A DNA stretch of 64,000 bases from Streptomyces colonosanans (GCF_001866645.1 NZ_MLYP01000043.1:1-64000), one strand, 5' to 3'; positions 43,719 to 52,194 are shown, numbered from the stretch's first letter. Translations and numbers: made by a program. Notes: a model not told the origin generated them from the sequence alone.

Positions 43719-46700
43719 TGGCCGGGGATCTCGATATCGTCGGGACGGCTGCGGTTGATATCGTCCCGATCCTCCCGCAGTTCCACACCAAGTTGAAGAC
43801 GCAGGTTCTTCCTATCGCCGATCGTGTCGGTGAGGAGGCAGGACGCCGCTTCGGCGAAGCGATGTCGCGGAATATCACCGTCGCCATCCCCGACGCTGTA
43901 ACCGCAGGTGGACGCCGTGCGCAGGCGTCCGCCACGCGTGAAGGCGGGCAAGTTGGTGGGGCCTTTGGTCGGGCCGTCAAGCGGAAATTGGAGGAGGCGT
44001 TTCGCTCCCTCCCTCGCGCTGACGTCCGGCTCGGTGACACCGGGCTAAACGCTGACCTCGACCGTTTGCGCGCCCGCCTTCAGACGTTGTCCGGTAAGGC
44101 AATCGGCCTCGATATCGACGCCGGCGCAGCGCTCGCCGAAGTAACGGAAATCGATGCAGCGTTGCGCCATTTGGGCGCGCAACATCCCGACGTAAACGTC
44201 CGTGTTGATACGGCTGCGGCGCGTGCTGCATTGGCGGACATCCAAAGAGCCATAAACGACGTCGATAACGACGACGTTCACGTCCGTGTTGACGTCGATA
44301 CCGCACGCGCCATGGTGGCATTGCGTTCACTCGCAATCGCGCTTGGTGGCGTCGCAGCCATTCCCGTAATCCCCATTGCTGCAGCCGGTATCGGCGCCAT
44401 CCTCGCGGCAGCGACGGCAGCAGGCGCCGGCGTGGGAGCCCTGGCCCTGGCGGCAATCCCCGCTGTGAAGGGCGTCACTGAAGCTATCCAGGCCAAGAGC
44501 GCCGCGGACAAGGAGTCGGCAAGCGCGACGGACAACAGCGCTGCCGCATCTAAGCGTGGCGCTCAGGCCGCACTTCAGATGGAGTCTGCTCAGCAGTCTC
44601 TAGCCTCCGCCCACCGACAGGCCGCGCGGTCCATCGCGCAGGCTAATCGGCAGATCGAGGACGCAGAGCGGGGCATCGTCGACGCCAAGCAGCGCGTCAA
44701 GGATGCCGAAGCCGCTGTAGTCGACGCTGCCCGGCGTGCCGCGGACCAGCGCCGCCAGGCCGCGGAAGCCGTCGAGCGCGCAGAGCGGTCCCTGACGGAC
44801 GCAAAGAAGGCTGCGACGCAGGCGGAGGTTGACCTCACGCAGGCGCGGAAGGACGCTGCCGAGCAGCTCGCGGCACTCGACGACAAGCTGACTGACGGCA
44901 AGCTCTCCCAGCGTGACGCCGCTCTCCGCGTCGCGGAGGCTGAGCAGGAACTCAACAGGGTCAGGGCTCAATACAACGTCGGCAAAGCGAACGAGCTGGA
45001 CCTAGAGCGCGCACAACTCGGTTACGACCAAGCCGTCCAAGCCCAAAAAGAGCAGTCGAAGGCTTACGAGAAGCTCCAGCAAGACGCCAAAGCGGCCAAG
45101 GCTGCAGGCGTCGAGGGGAGCGACCAGGTAAAGAAGGCCCATGACCGACTGAAGGACGCTCAGCAGAAGGTCGCGGACGAGGCGAAGGCCGTTGCCGACG
45201 CACAGCGCAACGCGGCTCGCGTCCAAGTCGAGGCCGCGAAGTCCGTCGAGGATGCTCAGCGCAGGGTGTCCGACGCCCTTCGGGGGCAGGCGGACGCTCA
45301 GCGTGCCCTCTCTGACGCCGTCCGGAACGCGTCCGACGTCCAGGTCCAGGCCGCGGACTCCATCAAGTCCGCAGAGCGGGGAGTCCAGTCGGCTCGCCTG
45401 TCGAGCATCGACACCACGCAGAAGGCAGCGTCCAAGACCGACGCGTACCGCGAGGCGCTCGCGAAGCTGACGCCGGAACAGCGCAGGTTGTACGACTCCA
45501 TCGCCGGTCCGAAGGGTCTGACGAGAGCATTCAAGGACTGGTCAGCGTCGCTCCAACCTGACGTACTGCCGCTCTTCACGAGGGGCGTGGACGGGGCGAA
45601 GGCGTCGCTCCCGGGCCTGACACCGCTCGTCCGGGCGGCAGCAGATGCCGTGGGTGTCCTCATGGACAAGGCTTCGGCCGAATTGAAAACGCCGTTTTGG
45701 CGGGGCTTCAAAAAGGACATCAACGCCAGTGCAAAGCCCGCAATCGTCGGACTCGGCGTAGCGTTCGGAAACGTCCTTAAGGGCATGGCCGGAATTGTCG
45801 ACGCATTCCTCCCGCACATGGACGGTATTGCGGCGACGATGCAGCGCATAACGAAGCGCTTCGCCAACTGGGGCGCTAATCTAAAGGGCTCACCGGAGTT
45901 CGAGCGGTTCCTCCAGTACGTCAAGGAGAATGGCCCACTATTCGCGCGGACCATCGGCGATATCGCGGGCGCGTTCCTGGCGATCGGGGCAGCACTGTCA
46001 CCGCTCTCCGGCCCACTGCTTCAGGTGATCGGCGGTATTGCCCAATCGGTCGGATTGATGGCGACGAACCTGCCGGGGTTAGTGCCGCTCGTGTACGGGC
46101 TGTTCGTGGTTACGAGGCTATGGGCCATATGGCAACTCGCCGTGAACGGTGCAATGGCGGCCTTCAACGTCATCATGGGTCTCGGGCCGTGGGGTTGGAT
46201 CGCCATAGCCATTGGTGGTGTTGTCCTGGCCATCCTCGCTCTGTGGAAGAACTGCGAGTGGTTCCGTGACGCCGTCGGGGCAGTCTGGGGAGCGATCCAG
46301 AAGGCTGCGATGTCGGTCCGGGACTGGTTCGCCGGACCGTTCGTCAACCTCTTCACCAAGACCATCCCGCGCACCTTCCAGGCGGTACTGGACTGGGTTA
46401 GGAAGAACTGGCCATGGATCCTGGGCGCACTGACGGGACCGATCGGCCTGGCTGCTGTCGGCATCATCAAGCACTGGGACCAGATAACAAGCGGTATTTC
46501 CGATGCGTGGCGATGGCTGAAGAGTAAAGTCCTCTTCCCTATCCGGGACTTCTTCATGAAGACAGTTCCAGGGTGGGGAACCACACTTTCAGATAAGCTC
46601 GTCGGCGCGTTCATCGACGCGACGAAGGGCATCAAGAGCGCCTGGGATAAGATCGCGGGGATCGCTAGTAAGCCGATCAACTTCGTGATTGACGCCGTCT

Positions 46701-47908
46701 ACACGCACGGCATTAAAGCCGTCTGGGACAAGATCGCGGAGTTCGTAGGACTGCCGAAACTCCCGAAGGCGCCAAAGCTCCTCGACGAGACGCCGAAGTT
46801 TGCCGACGGTGGCCCAGTCTTCGGGGGAACTCCCGGCAAAGACAGTGTCCGGGCGTGGCTCATGCCAGGAGAATTCGTCCTGCGAACGTCTAGTGCCAGG
46901 AAGATCGGATACGGCAACCTCGATCATCTCAACCGCACAGGCGAGTTGCCTGGCGTCCCGCGATTCGCGGGCGGTGGCATCGTCGGCGACGCCTGGAATT
47001 GGACGAAGAAGACTGTCGGCGGAGCCGTATCGAAGGGCATCGACTGGGCGAAGACGGCCGGAGATCTGATCGCACACCCATCAAAGGTGTGGAACCGGCT
47101 CGTGAAACCCATCCTCGACAACGTCAAGAAGCATCTCGGCGTCGCTCAGATGGGCAAGGTACTCACGGCGATTCCCGTCAAGATGGCGTCCGGCCTGAAG
47201 GACAAGATCGTCGACGCTGTGACGTTCTCCGGCGGAAGCGGAGGCGGTGGCAACATCGGCGGCGTCATCCCCACAGGCCAGCGGAAGTCGATCATCACTG
47301 CCGCCATGGCGGCAGCACACGTGCCCCCGCCTGGCACCGTGGACGCTTGGTTGCGTGGGATGAATACCCTGATCATGCGTGAGAGCGGCTGGAACGCGAA
47401 CGCCCGGAACGACTGGGACAGCAATGCTCGCGCCGGCCATCCGTCGCAAGGATTGACTCAGACGATCCCCTCGACGTTCAACGCGTATGTACCGGCGTCG
47501 CTGCGGAGTAAGGGGATCTTGGACCCGGTGGCGAACGTGGCGGCGTCGATTCGGTACATCGTCAGCCGCTACGGGAACATCGCGAACGTCCAGCAAGCGA
47601 ACGCCAACCTTCCCCCGAAGGGCTACGCACTGGGCGGGCGTGTCGCGCCGACGTGGTTCGACAGCGGGGGCTACCTACCGAAGGGGCTGAACCTCGTTGC
47701 CAACGGCACAGGGCGCCCGGAGCCCGTTATGACGTCGCAGCAGTGGTCCGACATCCGAGCGGCCAAGAGCGGCGCTTCGACGCCGAACGTCGTCGTCGAG
47801 AACCACACCTATCTAGGCACACGCGAGATCACAGACATCGTCGACCATCGGGTCATCGTGCGGGAGGAAGCTACCGCACGCGCCATCAATGACGGTCGCC
47901 TCGTCTGA
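43718..47908 (+). CDS. Phage tape measure protein with lytic transglycosylase domain
   Basis: The 1396-residue protein sets tail length and aids DNA entry in siphophages. N-terminal region: VDIVPILPQFHTKLKTQV. A hydrophobic stretch lies near 200-255. A long Ala/Gln/Asp-rich coiled coil spans about 270-560 (repeated ADAQRNAARVQVEAAKSVEDA-type heptads). Membrane-like helices lie near 750-842. A soluble-lytic-transglycosylase-like domain is near 1210-1310 (MRESGWNANARNDWD with catalytic Glu near 1220, SQGLTQTIPSTFNAY). The frame is intact. I take the ATG at 43718 over a TTG one codon earlier. No other tail gene is recognisable nearby. Confidence 0.92.
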   Translation: MAGDLDIVGTAAVDIVPILPQFHTKLKTQVLPIADRVGEEAGRRFGEAMSRNITVAIPDAVTAGGRRAQASATREGGQVGGAFGRAVKRKLEEAFRSLPRADVRLGDTGLNADLDRLRARLQTLSGKAIGLDIDAGAALAEVTEIDAALRHLGAQHPDVNVRVDTAAARAALADIQRAINDVDNDDVHVRVDVDTARAMVALRSLAIALGGVAAIPVIPIAAAGIGAILAAATAAGAGVGALALAAIPAVKGVTEAIQAKSAADKESASATDNSAAASKRGAQAALQMESAQQSLASAHRQAARSIAQANRQIEDAERGIVDAKQRVKDAEAAVVDAARRAADQRRQAAEAVERAERSLTDAKKAATQAEVDLTQARKDAAEQLAALDDKLTDGKLSQRDAALRVAEAEQELNRVRAQYNVGKANELDLERAQLGYDQAVQAQKEQSKAYEKLQQDAKAAKAAGVEGSDQVKKAHDRLKDAQQKVADEAKAVADAQRNAARVQVEAAKSVEDAQRRVSDALRGQADAQRALSDAVRNASDVQVQAADSIKSAERGVQSARLSSIDTTQKAASKTDAYREALAKLTPEQRRLYDSIAGPKGLTRAFKDWSASLQPDVLPLFTRGVDGAKASLPGLTPLVRAAADAVGVLMDKASAELKTPFWRGFKKDINASAKPAIVGLGVAFGNVLKGMAGIVDAFLPHMDGIAATMQRITKRFANWGANLKGSPEFERFLQYVKENGPLFARTIGDIAGAFLAIGAALSPLSGPLLQVIGGIAQSVGLMATNLPGLVPLVYGLFVVTRLWAIWQLAVNGAMAAFNVIMGLGPWGWIAIAIGGVVLAILALWKNCEWFRDAVGAVWGAIQKAAMSVRDWFAGPFVNLFTKTIPRTFQAVLDWVRKNWPWILGALTGPIGLAAVGIIKHWDQITSGISDAWRWLKSKVLFPIRDFFMKTVPGWGTTLSDKLVGAFIDATKGIKSAWDKIAGIASKPINFVIDAVYTHGIKAVWDKIAEFVGLPKLPKAPKLLDETPKFADGGPVFGGTPGKDSVRAWLMPGEFVLRTSSARKIGYGNLDHLNRTGELPGVPRFAGGGIVGDAWNWTKKTVGGAVSKGIDWAKTAGDLIAHPSKVWNRLVKPILDNVKKHLGVAQMGKVLTAIPVKMASGLKDKIVDAVTFSGGSGGGGNIGGVIPTGQRKSIITAAMAAAHVPPPGTVDAWLRGMNTLIMRESGWNANARNDWDSNARAGHPSQGLTQTIPSTFNAYVPASLRSKGILDPVANVAASIRYIVSRYGNIANVQQANANLPPKGYALGGRVAPTWFDSGGYLPKGLNLVANGTGRPEPVMTSQQWSDIRAAKSGASTPNVVVENHTYLGTREITDIVDHRVIVREEATARAINDGRLV

Positions 47909-47964
47909 CGCACACCTGCGCCGCCTCGTCGCCATGACGGGGCGGCCCGCACACTCCCTACTTC

Positions 47965-47997
47965 ACGCCCCGCGGATCCGACATGGCCGCGGGGCGT
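47965..47997 (+). terminator. Stem-loop after the tape measure gene
   Basis: ACGCCCCGCGG pairs with CCGCGGGGCGT (11 bp) around an 11-base loop. It is 56 bases past the tape measure stop and ends 26 bases before the next ATG. Confidence 0.65.
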
Positions 47998-48023
47998 CCC
48001 TATGACTTCACTCAGGAGGAACC

Positions 48024-48182
48024 ATGCTTGGGCAGCCAGCGAAGAGCGAGACCGTCACCTGCGGGCACTGCGGTACGGAGCTGCGTCAGACGCCCGGGTG
48101 CGGGCGAGTGCGCCGATTCTGCAACGGGGACCATGGCAAGGCGTACCGGCGCCGCATGAGGGCGCTTGGGTTCGACGTCTGA
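48024..48182 (+). CDS. 52-aa zinc-finger protein
   Basis: AGGAGGA precedes the ATG at 48024. The protein has CGHC, then CGRVRRFCNGDH and a basic end (KAYRRRMRALGFDV), a four-ligand zinc module. It is one of several short Cys-rich proteins in this element. Function unknown. Confidence 0.6.
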   Translation: MLGQPAKSETVTCGHCGTELRQTPGCGRVRRFCNGDHGKAYRRRMRALGFDV

Positions 48183-48222
48183 CAGGCTTCCGCCCGCTGA
48201 ACCACCCCGCCCCCCGCACGGC

Positions 48223-48489
48223 CTACGAGGGCCGCGCGGGGGGCGTTTCGTCGTCTCCGCTACGGGGCGACACGAACGATCCGAGGCCCTGTTCTGTGTA
48301 GGTGACCCCCTGCTCGCGCAGCGCGCGCAATGCCTTCTGCGCGGTCGCCGAGGCGACGCCGAATTCGGCCGTGATCTGCACAAGCGACGGCACGCGCGTA
48401 CGGGGCGGATAGGTCCCGTCCTCTATGCGGGCCCGCAGCACGTCAGCGATCTGCCGCCACCTCGGCGCGTCCGGCTCAAACTCGATCAT
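48223..48489 (-). CDS. Minimal GntR-family regulator
   Basis: The 88-residue protein is essentially only the GntR winged helix: WRQIADVLRARIEDGTYPPRTRVPSLVQITAEFGVASATAQKALRALREQGV (seen in parts RQIADVLRARIEDGTY, PSLVQITAEFGVASATAQ). No effector domain follows. Stand-alone GntR domains of this size occur in Streptomyces phages and integrative elements. It is divergent from the 48656 gene and may control it and itself. A YPPRTRVPS turn replaces the usual PGxxLPS. Confidence 0.85.
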   Translation of the reverse strand: MIEFEPDAPRWRQIADVLRARIEDGTYPPRTRVPSLVQITAEFGVASATAQKALRALREQGVTYTEQGLGSFVSPRSGDDETPPARPS

Positions 48490-48655
48490 GCATCACACAG
48501 TGGCACCGGATAGCGCGTCACGCGATGTACGGAAATGCATCCACTCCCATAGCGCGCTACCCCGCGCCACGGTTACACTCCGGACAAAAGTGGACCCCCG
48601 CGACCGCTGCGAACGGCCCGGGGGCATGGCCGACGCTACGACAGGGAGCGACGAC
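48490..48655. promoter_or_regulatory. Divergent promoter region of the GntR gene
   Basis: This 166 bp region has two related stretches, ATAGCGCGTCACGCG (near 48510) and ATAGCGCGCTACCCCGCG (near 48548), that could be operator copies. The assignment to the GntR protein is inference from position. Confidence 0.35.
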
Positions 48656-49021
48656 ATGGCACACGATACGGAGACACTCGATCAACGCACCAGGGCGGCA
48701 ACTCGCCTTGCACTGCCCGCCGTCGGCACCCGCACCCCTGAGCAGGTACGCGGCGCCGCGTGCGTGTGGTGCGAGGACGAACTGAGCAACGCCGACGCCG
48801 TCGACCTCGGCCAGCGGTCCGGCAATTTCGCCGGGCAGGTCACCCGCTGGTTTCCGCGTGGCTGCGCCCGATGCGTGCGTGTGGCGGTCCGCACCGAATA
48901 CGCGAACCACGCAGGGACGTGCGAACAGTGCGCCGACGACCCCACCGTGTGTGAGATCCGCCGGGACCTGCGCCGCCTCGCACTGGAAGTGCGGCGCCTC
49001 GTATCGGAGGCACGCCGATGA
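48656..49021 (+). CDS. Cys-rich element protein
   Basis: The 121-residue protein has CVWCEDE near residue 36, CARC near 71 and CEQC near 91, so at least three Cys pairs. GGGAG lies 8 nt before the ATG. The stop overlaps the next gene by ATGA. Not recognised; a zinc-binding protein of host type rather than phage structural type. Confidence 0.65.
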   Translation: MAHDTETLDQRTRAATRLALPAVGTRTPEQVRGAACVWCEDELSNADAVDLGQRSGNFAGQVTRWFPRGCARCVRVAVRTEYANHAGTCEQCADDPTVCEIRRDLRRLALEVRRLVSEARR

Positions 49022-49188
49022 TCTGCGCACGCTGCGACAAGCCGATCCGGGACGACGAGGAATACATCACGGAGCCGATGCTAGGGGGGAGCGCAGGCGG
49101 GTCGGACATCCACCTGCACACGCCTCTTTGCGAGCGACCGCCGGAGGTCGAGCACCCCCGAACCTACCCCACTGGCCTCGGCCGCTGA
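49018..49188 (+). CDS. 56-aa Cys-containing protein
   Basis: Starts MICARCDKPIRDDEEYI and ends in a Pro-rich tail; Cys pair CARC plus a later His-x-His and Cys (HLHTPLC) could bind one zinc. Coupled to the previous gene by ATGA. Such small proteins are common next to DUF397 genes in Streptomyces, as I recall. Function unknown. Confidence 0.6.
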   Translation: MICARCDKPIRDDEEYITEPMLGGSAGGSDIHLHTPLCERPPEVEHPRTYPTGLGR

Positions 49189-49254
49189 GGACTTCCGGCG
49201 CGCCCCGTTGCGAGGTGCACCGGTAGATCAAAGAACCAATCGAAAGGTACAGCA

Positions 49255-49452
49255 ATGCACGAGAGCAACACCCTTGACTGGCGTACGTCCTCGTACAGCG
49301 GCGGTAACGGCGCCTGCGTCGAGGTCGCTAAGACGGGCGCCGGCGCGCACTTCCGGGACACTAAGGACCGCCCCCGTGGTGCGACCTTCGCCTCGGACAC
49401 GGCATGGGGCGCCTTCCTCCACGGCGTGAAGGCGGGCGCGTTCAGCGCCTGA
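49255..49452 (+). CDS. DUF397 domain protein
   Basis: The 65-residue protein fits DUF397: LDWRTSSYSGGNGACVEVA, RDTKDRPRGATFASDTAWGAF (in parts). These proteins usually pair with an adjacent XRE-type regulator and have been linked to antisense control of regulator toxicity or development in Streptomyces. No XRE partner is present here; a GntR gene and small Cys proteins stand in its place. Confidence 0.88.
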   Translation: MHESNTLDWRTSSYSGGNGACVEVAKTGAGAHFRDTKDRPRGATFASDTAWGAFLHGVKAGAFSA

Positions 49453-49551
49453 CCCGTCTCCGCAGTAGTGCCCCGGCCGACTACTTGGCCAGGGACGAGG
49501 CGCCGCCCGATAGCGCCGAGCCCGCACCCGCCTGCGGGGTGCGGAGCGGCA

Positions 49552-49643
49552 GAAGCCCCGCCTATCTCTTCCCGTGGTAGGCGGGGCTTCGGCGTCTTCC
49601 CACAGGCAGACACAGCAGCGCCCCCGGAGTGGGTCCGGGGGCG
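49552..49643. terminator. Two tandem stem-loops near the right end
   Basis: First: 13 bp perfect stem, 49552-49564 with 49578-49590. Second: 10 bp perfect stem, 49619-49628 with 49634-49643. They close the element's rightward transcription about 100 bases before attR. Confidence 0.8.
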
Positions 49644-49712
49644 TTGTCACAGCGTGGCGACTGTGTGGTCTGTCCGCAGTCCGAGGTAGAGGGCTCGGGG
49701 GTATCCCTTGCG

Positions 49713-49763
49713 GTTGGGTATGCAACTTTCCCAGGCTTGCGAACGCAGGCCGCGTACGAACCC
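49713..49763. other. attR, right integration junction
   Basis: Core GCGAACGCAGGCCG at 49739-49752. The element-derived left arm starts GTTGGGTATGCAAC; the host-derived right arm ends CGCGTACGAACCC. The host arm mirrors GGGCTCGTAC on the left of attL, restoring an attB dyad. Confidence 0.8.
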
Positions 49764-49827
49764 CGGGTGCCGGATGGGAGCGGATGAGAGAGGGCCCGCT
49801 CGGTTCCCTCCGGCGTCAAATCAAGTG

Positions 49828-50094
49828 TCAGCCCTTGAGGGACGCGACCTTCGTGGCCAGCGCCGACTTCTTGTTGGCAGCCGAGTTCTTGTGGATGACG
49901 CCCTTCGAGACGGCCTTGTCGAGCTGACGCGCGGCGACGCGCTGGAGCTCGGTGGCCTTCTCGACGTCACCCGCGGCAGCGGCCTCACGAGCCTTGCGGA
50001 TCGCGGTCTTGAGCGAGGACTTGACGGCCTTGTTGCGCAGGCGCGCCTTCTCGTTCGTCTTGTTCCGCTTGATCTGGGACTTGATGTTCGCCAC
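49828..50094 (-). CDS. rpsT: 30S ribosomal protein S20
   Basis: The 88-residue basic helical protein (MANIKSQIKRNKTNEKARLRNK, DKAVSKGVIHKNSAANKKSAL; in parts) is S20, which binds 16S rRNA early in 30S assembly. Length and start are standard. It is divergent from lepA and convergent with the integrated element. Confidence 0.97.
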   Translation of the reverse strand: MANIKSQIKRNKTNEKARLRNKAVKSSLKTAIRKAREAAAAGDVEKATELQRVAARQLDKAVSKGVIHKNSAANKKSALATKVASLKG

Positions 50095-50325
50095 GAATGA
50101 GCCTTTACAGGTTCAGGCACGCGAGACTGACCGTCTCCCGCGCCGGTGATTTCTTCAGATGTGCCTCGCGCCGAGAGGGCATGAGACACAGTGGTCCAGG
50201 CTACCAGCCGCCTTTCGGGCCGCCCAAACCGGTCGCAGCCTCTCGCGCGTGGGACCATGGAAGCTACGTATAGATCCGACCCGAGACCGCAGAGACTGCG
50301 GACGCCTCAAGAATCAGGACCCTGC

Positions 50326-52194
50326 GTGCCCGCGATCCCTAGCCATGTGCCCGAGCCGAGCCGTACCGACCCGGCGCTGATCCGCAACTTCTGCATCATC
50401 GCGCACATCGACCACGGCAAGTCCACGCTCGCCGACCGGATGCTCCAGCTGACCGGCGTCGTCGAGCAGCGGCAGATGCGTGCTCAGTACCTCGACCGCA
50501 TGGACATCGAGCGCGAGCGCGGCATCACGATCAAATCCCAGGCGGTGCGTCTGCCGTGGGCCCCGACCCACGACCCGGGCAACACGCACATCCTCAACAT
50601 GATCGACACCCCGGGGCACGTCGACTTCACCTACGAGGTCTCGCGCTCGCTCGCCGCCTGCGAGGGGACCATCCTCCTCGTCGACGCCGCCCAGGGCATC
50701 GAGGCCCAGACCCTCGCCAACCTCTACCTGGCGATGGAGAACGACCTCACCATCATCCCCGTCCTCAACAAGATCGACCTGCCGGCGGCGCAGCCGGAGA
50801 AGTTCGCCGAGGAGCTCGCCAACCTGGTGGGCTGCGAGCCGGACGACGTGCTCAAGGTGTCGGCCAAGACCGGCCTGGGCGTCGAGGCGCTGCTCGACAA
50901 GGCCGTCGAGCAGATCCCGGCCCCCGTCGGCGTCGCGGACGCACCAGCCCGCGCGATGATCTTCGACTCCGTGTACGACTCCTACCGGGGCGTGGTCACC
51001 TACGTCCGTGTGGTCGACGGACAGCTCAACAAGCGTGAACGCATCAGGATGATGTCCACCAACGCGACCCATGAGCTGCTGGAGATCGGCGTCAGCTCGC
51101 CCGAGATGCTCCCGGCCGACGGGCTCGGCGTCGGCGAGGTGGGCTACCTCATCACCGGCGTGAAGGACGTCCGCCAGTCCAAGGTCGGTGACACGATCAC
51201 CAGCCTGCACAAGGGCGCCGAGGATCCCCTGGGCGGGTACAAGGACCCGAAGCCGATGGTCTTCTCGGGCCTGTATCCGCTCGACGGCTCCGACTACCCC
51301 GACCTGCGCGAGGCCCTCGACAAGCTCCAGCTCAACGATGCCGCGCTCGTCTACGAGCCGGAGACCTCCGCCGCCCTCGGCTTCGGCTTCCGCGTCGGCT
51401 TCCTCGGCCTGCTCCACCTCGATGTGGTCCGCGAGCGACTGGAGCGCGAGTTCGGGCTCGACCTGATCGCCACCGCGCCGAACGTGGTCTACCGCGTGAT
51501 CATGGAGGACGGCGAAGAGATCACGGTCACGAACCCGAGCGAGTTCCCCGAGGGGAAGATCGCCGAGGTGTACGAGCCGGTCGTCCGGGCCACGATCCTC
51601 GCGCCCACCGAGTTCATCGGCGCGATCATGGAGCTGTGCCAGACCCGTCGCGGCACCCTCCTCGGCATGGACTACCTCTCCGAGGACCGCGTCGAGATCC
51701 GCTACACCCTCCCGCTCGCCGAGATCGTCTTCGACTTCTTCGACCAGCTGAAGTCCAAGACCCGCGGGTACGCCTCCCTCGACTACGAGCCGACCGGTGA
51801 GCAGTCCTCCAGCCTGGTCAAGGTGGACATCCTGCTGCACGGCGACAAGGTCGACGCCTTCTCCGCGATCACCCACAAGGACCAGGCGTACGCATACGGC
51901 GTACGGCTCGTCGCCAAGCTGAAGGAACTCATCCCGCGGCAGAACTTCGAGGTGCCGGTGCAGGCCGCCGTCGGCTCCCGGGTGATCGCCCGCGAAACCA
52001 TCCGCGCCATCCGCAAGGACGTCCTCGCCAAGTGCTACGGCGGTGACATCTCCCGCAAGCGGAAGCTGCTGGAGAAGCAGAAGGAGGGCAAGAAGCGGAT
52101 GAAGATGGTGGGTTCTGTGGAAGTCCCGCAGGAGGCCTTCATCGCCGTGCTCTCCAGCGATGACAGCGCAGGGGCGAGCAAGGGCAAGAAGTAA
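50326..52194 (+). CDS. lepA: Elongation factor 4 (LepA)
   Basis: The 622-residue translational GTPase back-translocates stalled ribosomes. G motifs: AHIDHGKSTLADRM (G1), GITIKSQ (G2), DTPGHVDF (G3), NKIDLP (G4). The C-terminal LepA-specific domain contains RKRKLLEKQKEGKKRMK. The GTG at 50326 with AGGA 6 nt upstream gives the usual N-terminus (PAIPSHVPEPSRTDPALIRNF); further upstream starts are unlikely. Confidence 0.96.
   Translation: MPAIPSHVPEPSRTDPALIRNFCIIAHIDHGKSTLADRMLQLTGVVEQRQMRAQYLDRMDIERERGITIKSQAVRLPWAPTHDPGNTHILNMIDTPGHVDFTYEVSRSLAACEGTILLVDAAQGIEAQTLANLYLAMENDLTIIPVLNKIDLPAAQPEKFAEELANLVGCEPDDVLKVSAKTGLGVEALLDKAVEQIPAPVGVADAPARAMIFDSVYDSYRGVVTYVRVVDGQLNKRERIRMMSTNATHELLEIGVSSPEMLPADGLGVGEVGYLITGVKDVRQSKVGDTITSLHKGAEDPLGGYKDPKPMVFSGLYPLDGSDYPDLREALDKLQLNDAALVYEPETSAALGFGFRVGFLGLLHLDVVRERLEREFGLDLIATAPNVVYRVIMEDGEEITVTNPSEFPEGKIAEVYEPVVRATILAPTEFIGAIMELCQTRRGTLLGMDYLSEDRVEIRYTLPLAEIVFDFFDQLKSKTRGYASLDYEPTGEQSSSLVKVDILLHGDKVDAFSAITHKDQAYAYGVRLVAKLKELIPRQNFEVPVQAAVGSRVIARETIRAIRKDVLAKCYGGDISRKRKLLEKQKEGKKRMKMVGSVEVPQEAFIAVLSSDDSAGASKGKK

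Larger units (their letters stand above)
35984..49743. mobile_element. Serine-integrase prophage-like or satellite-like element, about 13.76 kb
   Basis: The boundaries are set by the 14 bp direct repeat at both ends and the integrase gene directly inside the left end. The element sits between convergent core genes holA and rpsT and is visibly less GC-rich than its surroundings in many stretches. Its genes are a large serine integrase, an RHH regulator with operators, a set of small Cys-rich proteins, a terminase-small-subunit-like gene, a 1396-aa tape measure gene, a GntR regulator and a DUF397 gene. No large terminase, portal, major capsid, tail tube, holin or endolysin is recognisable. No conjugation or replication gene of the SLP1/pSAM2 type is seen either. 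Confidence 0.88.

Noticed and set aside
35984..49743. SLP1/pSAM2-type conjugative integrating element (AICE)
   Set aside because: No tyrosine integrase at a tRNA, no FtsK-like Tra, no Rep and no Kil/Kor pair are present.
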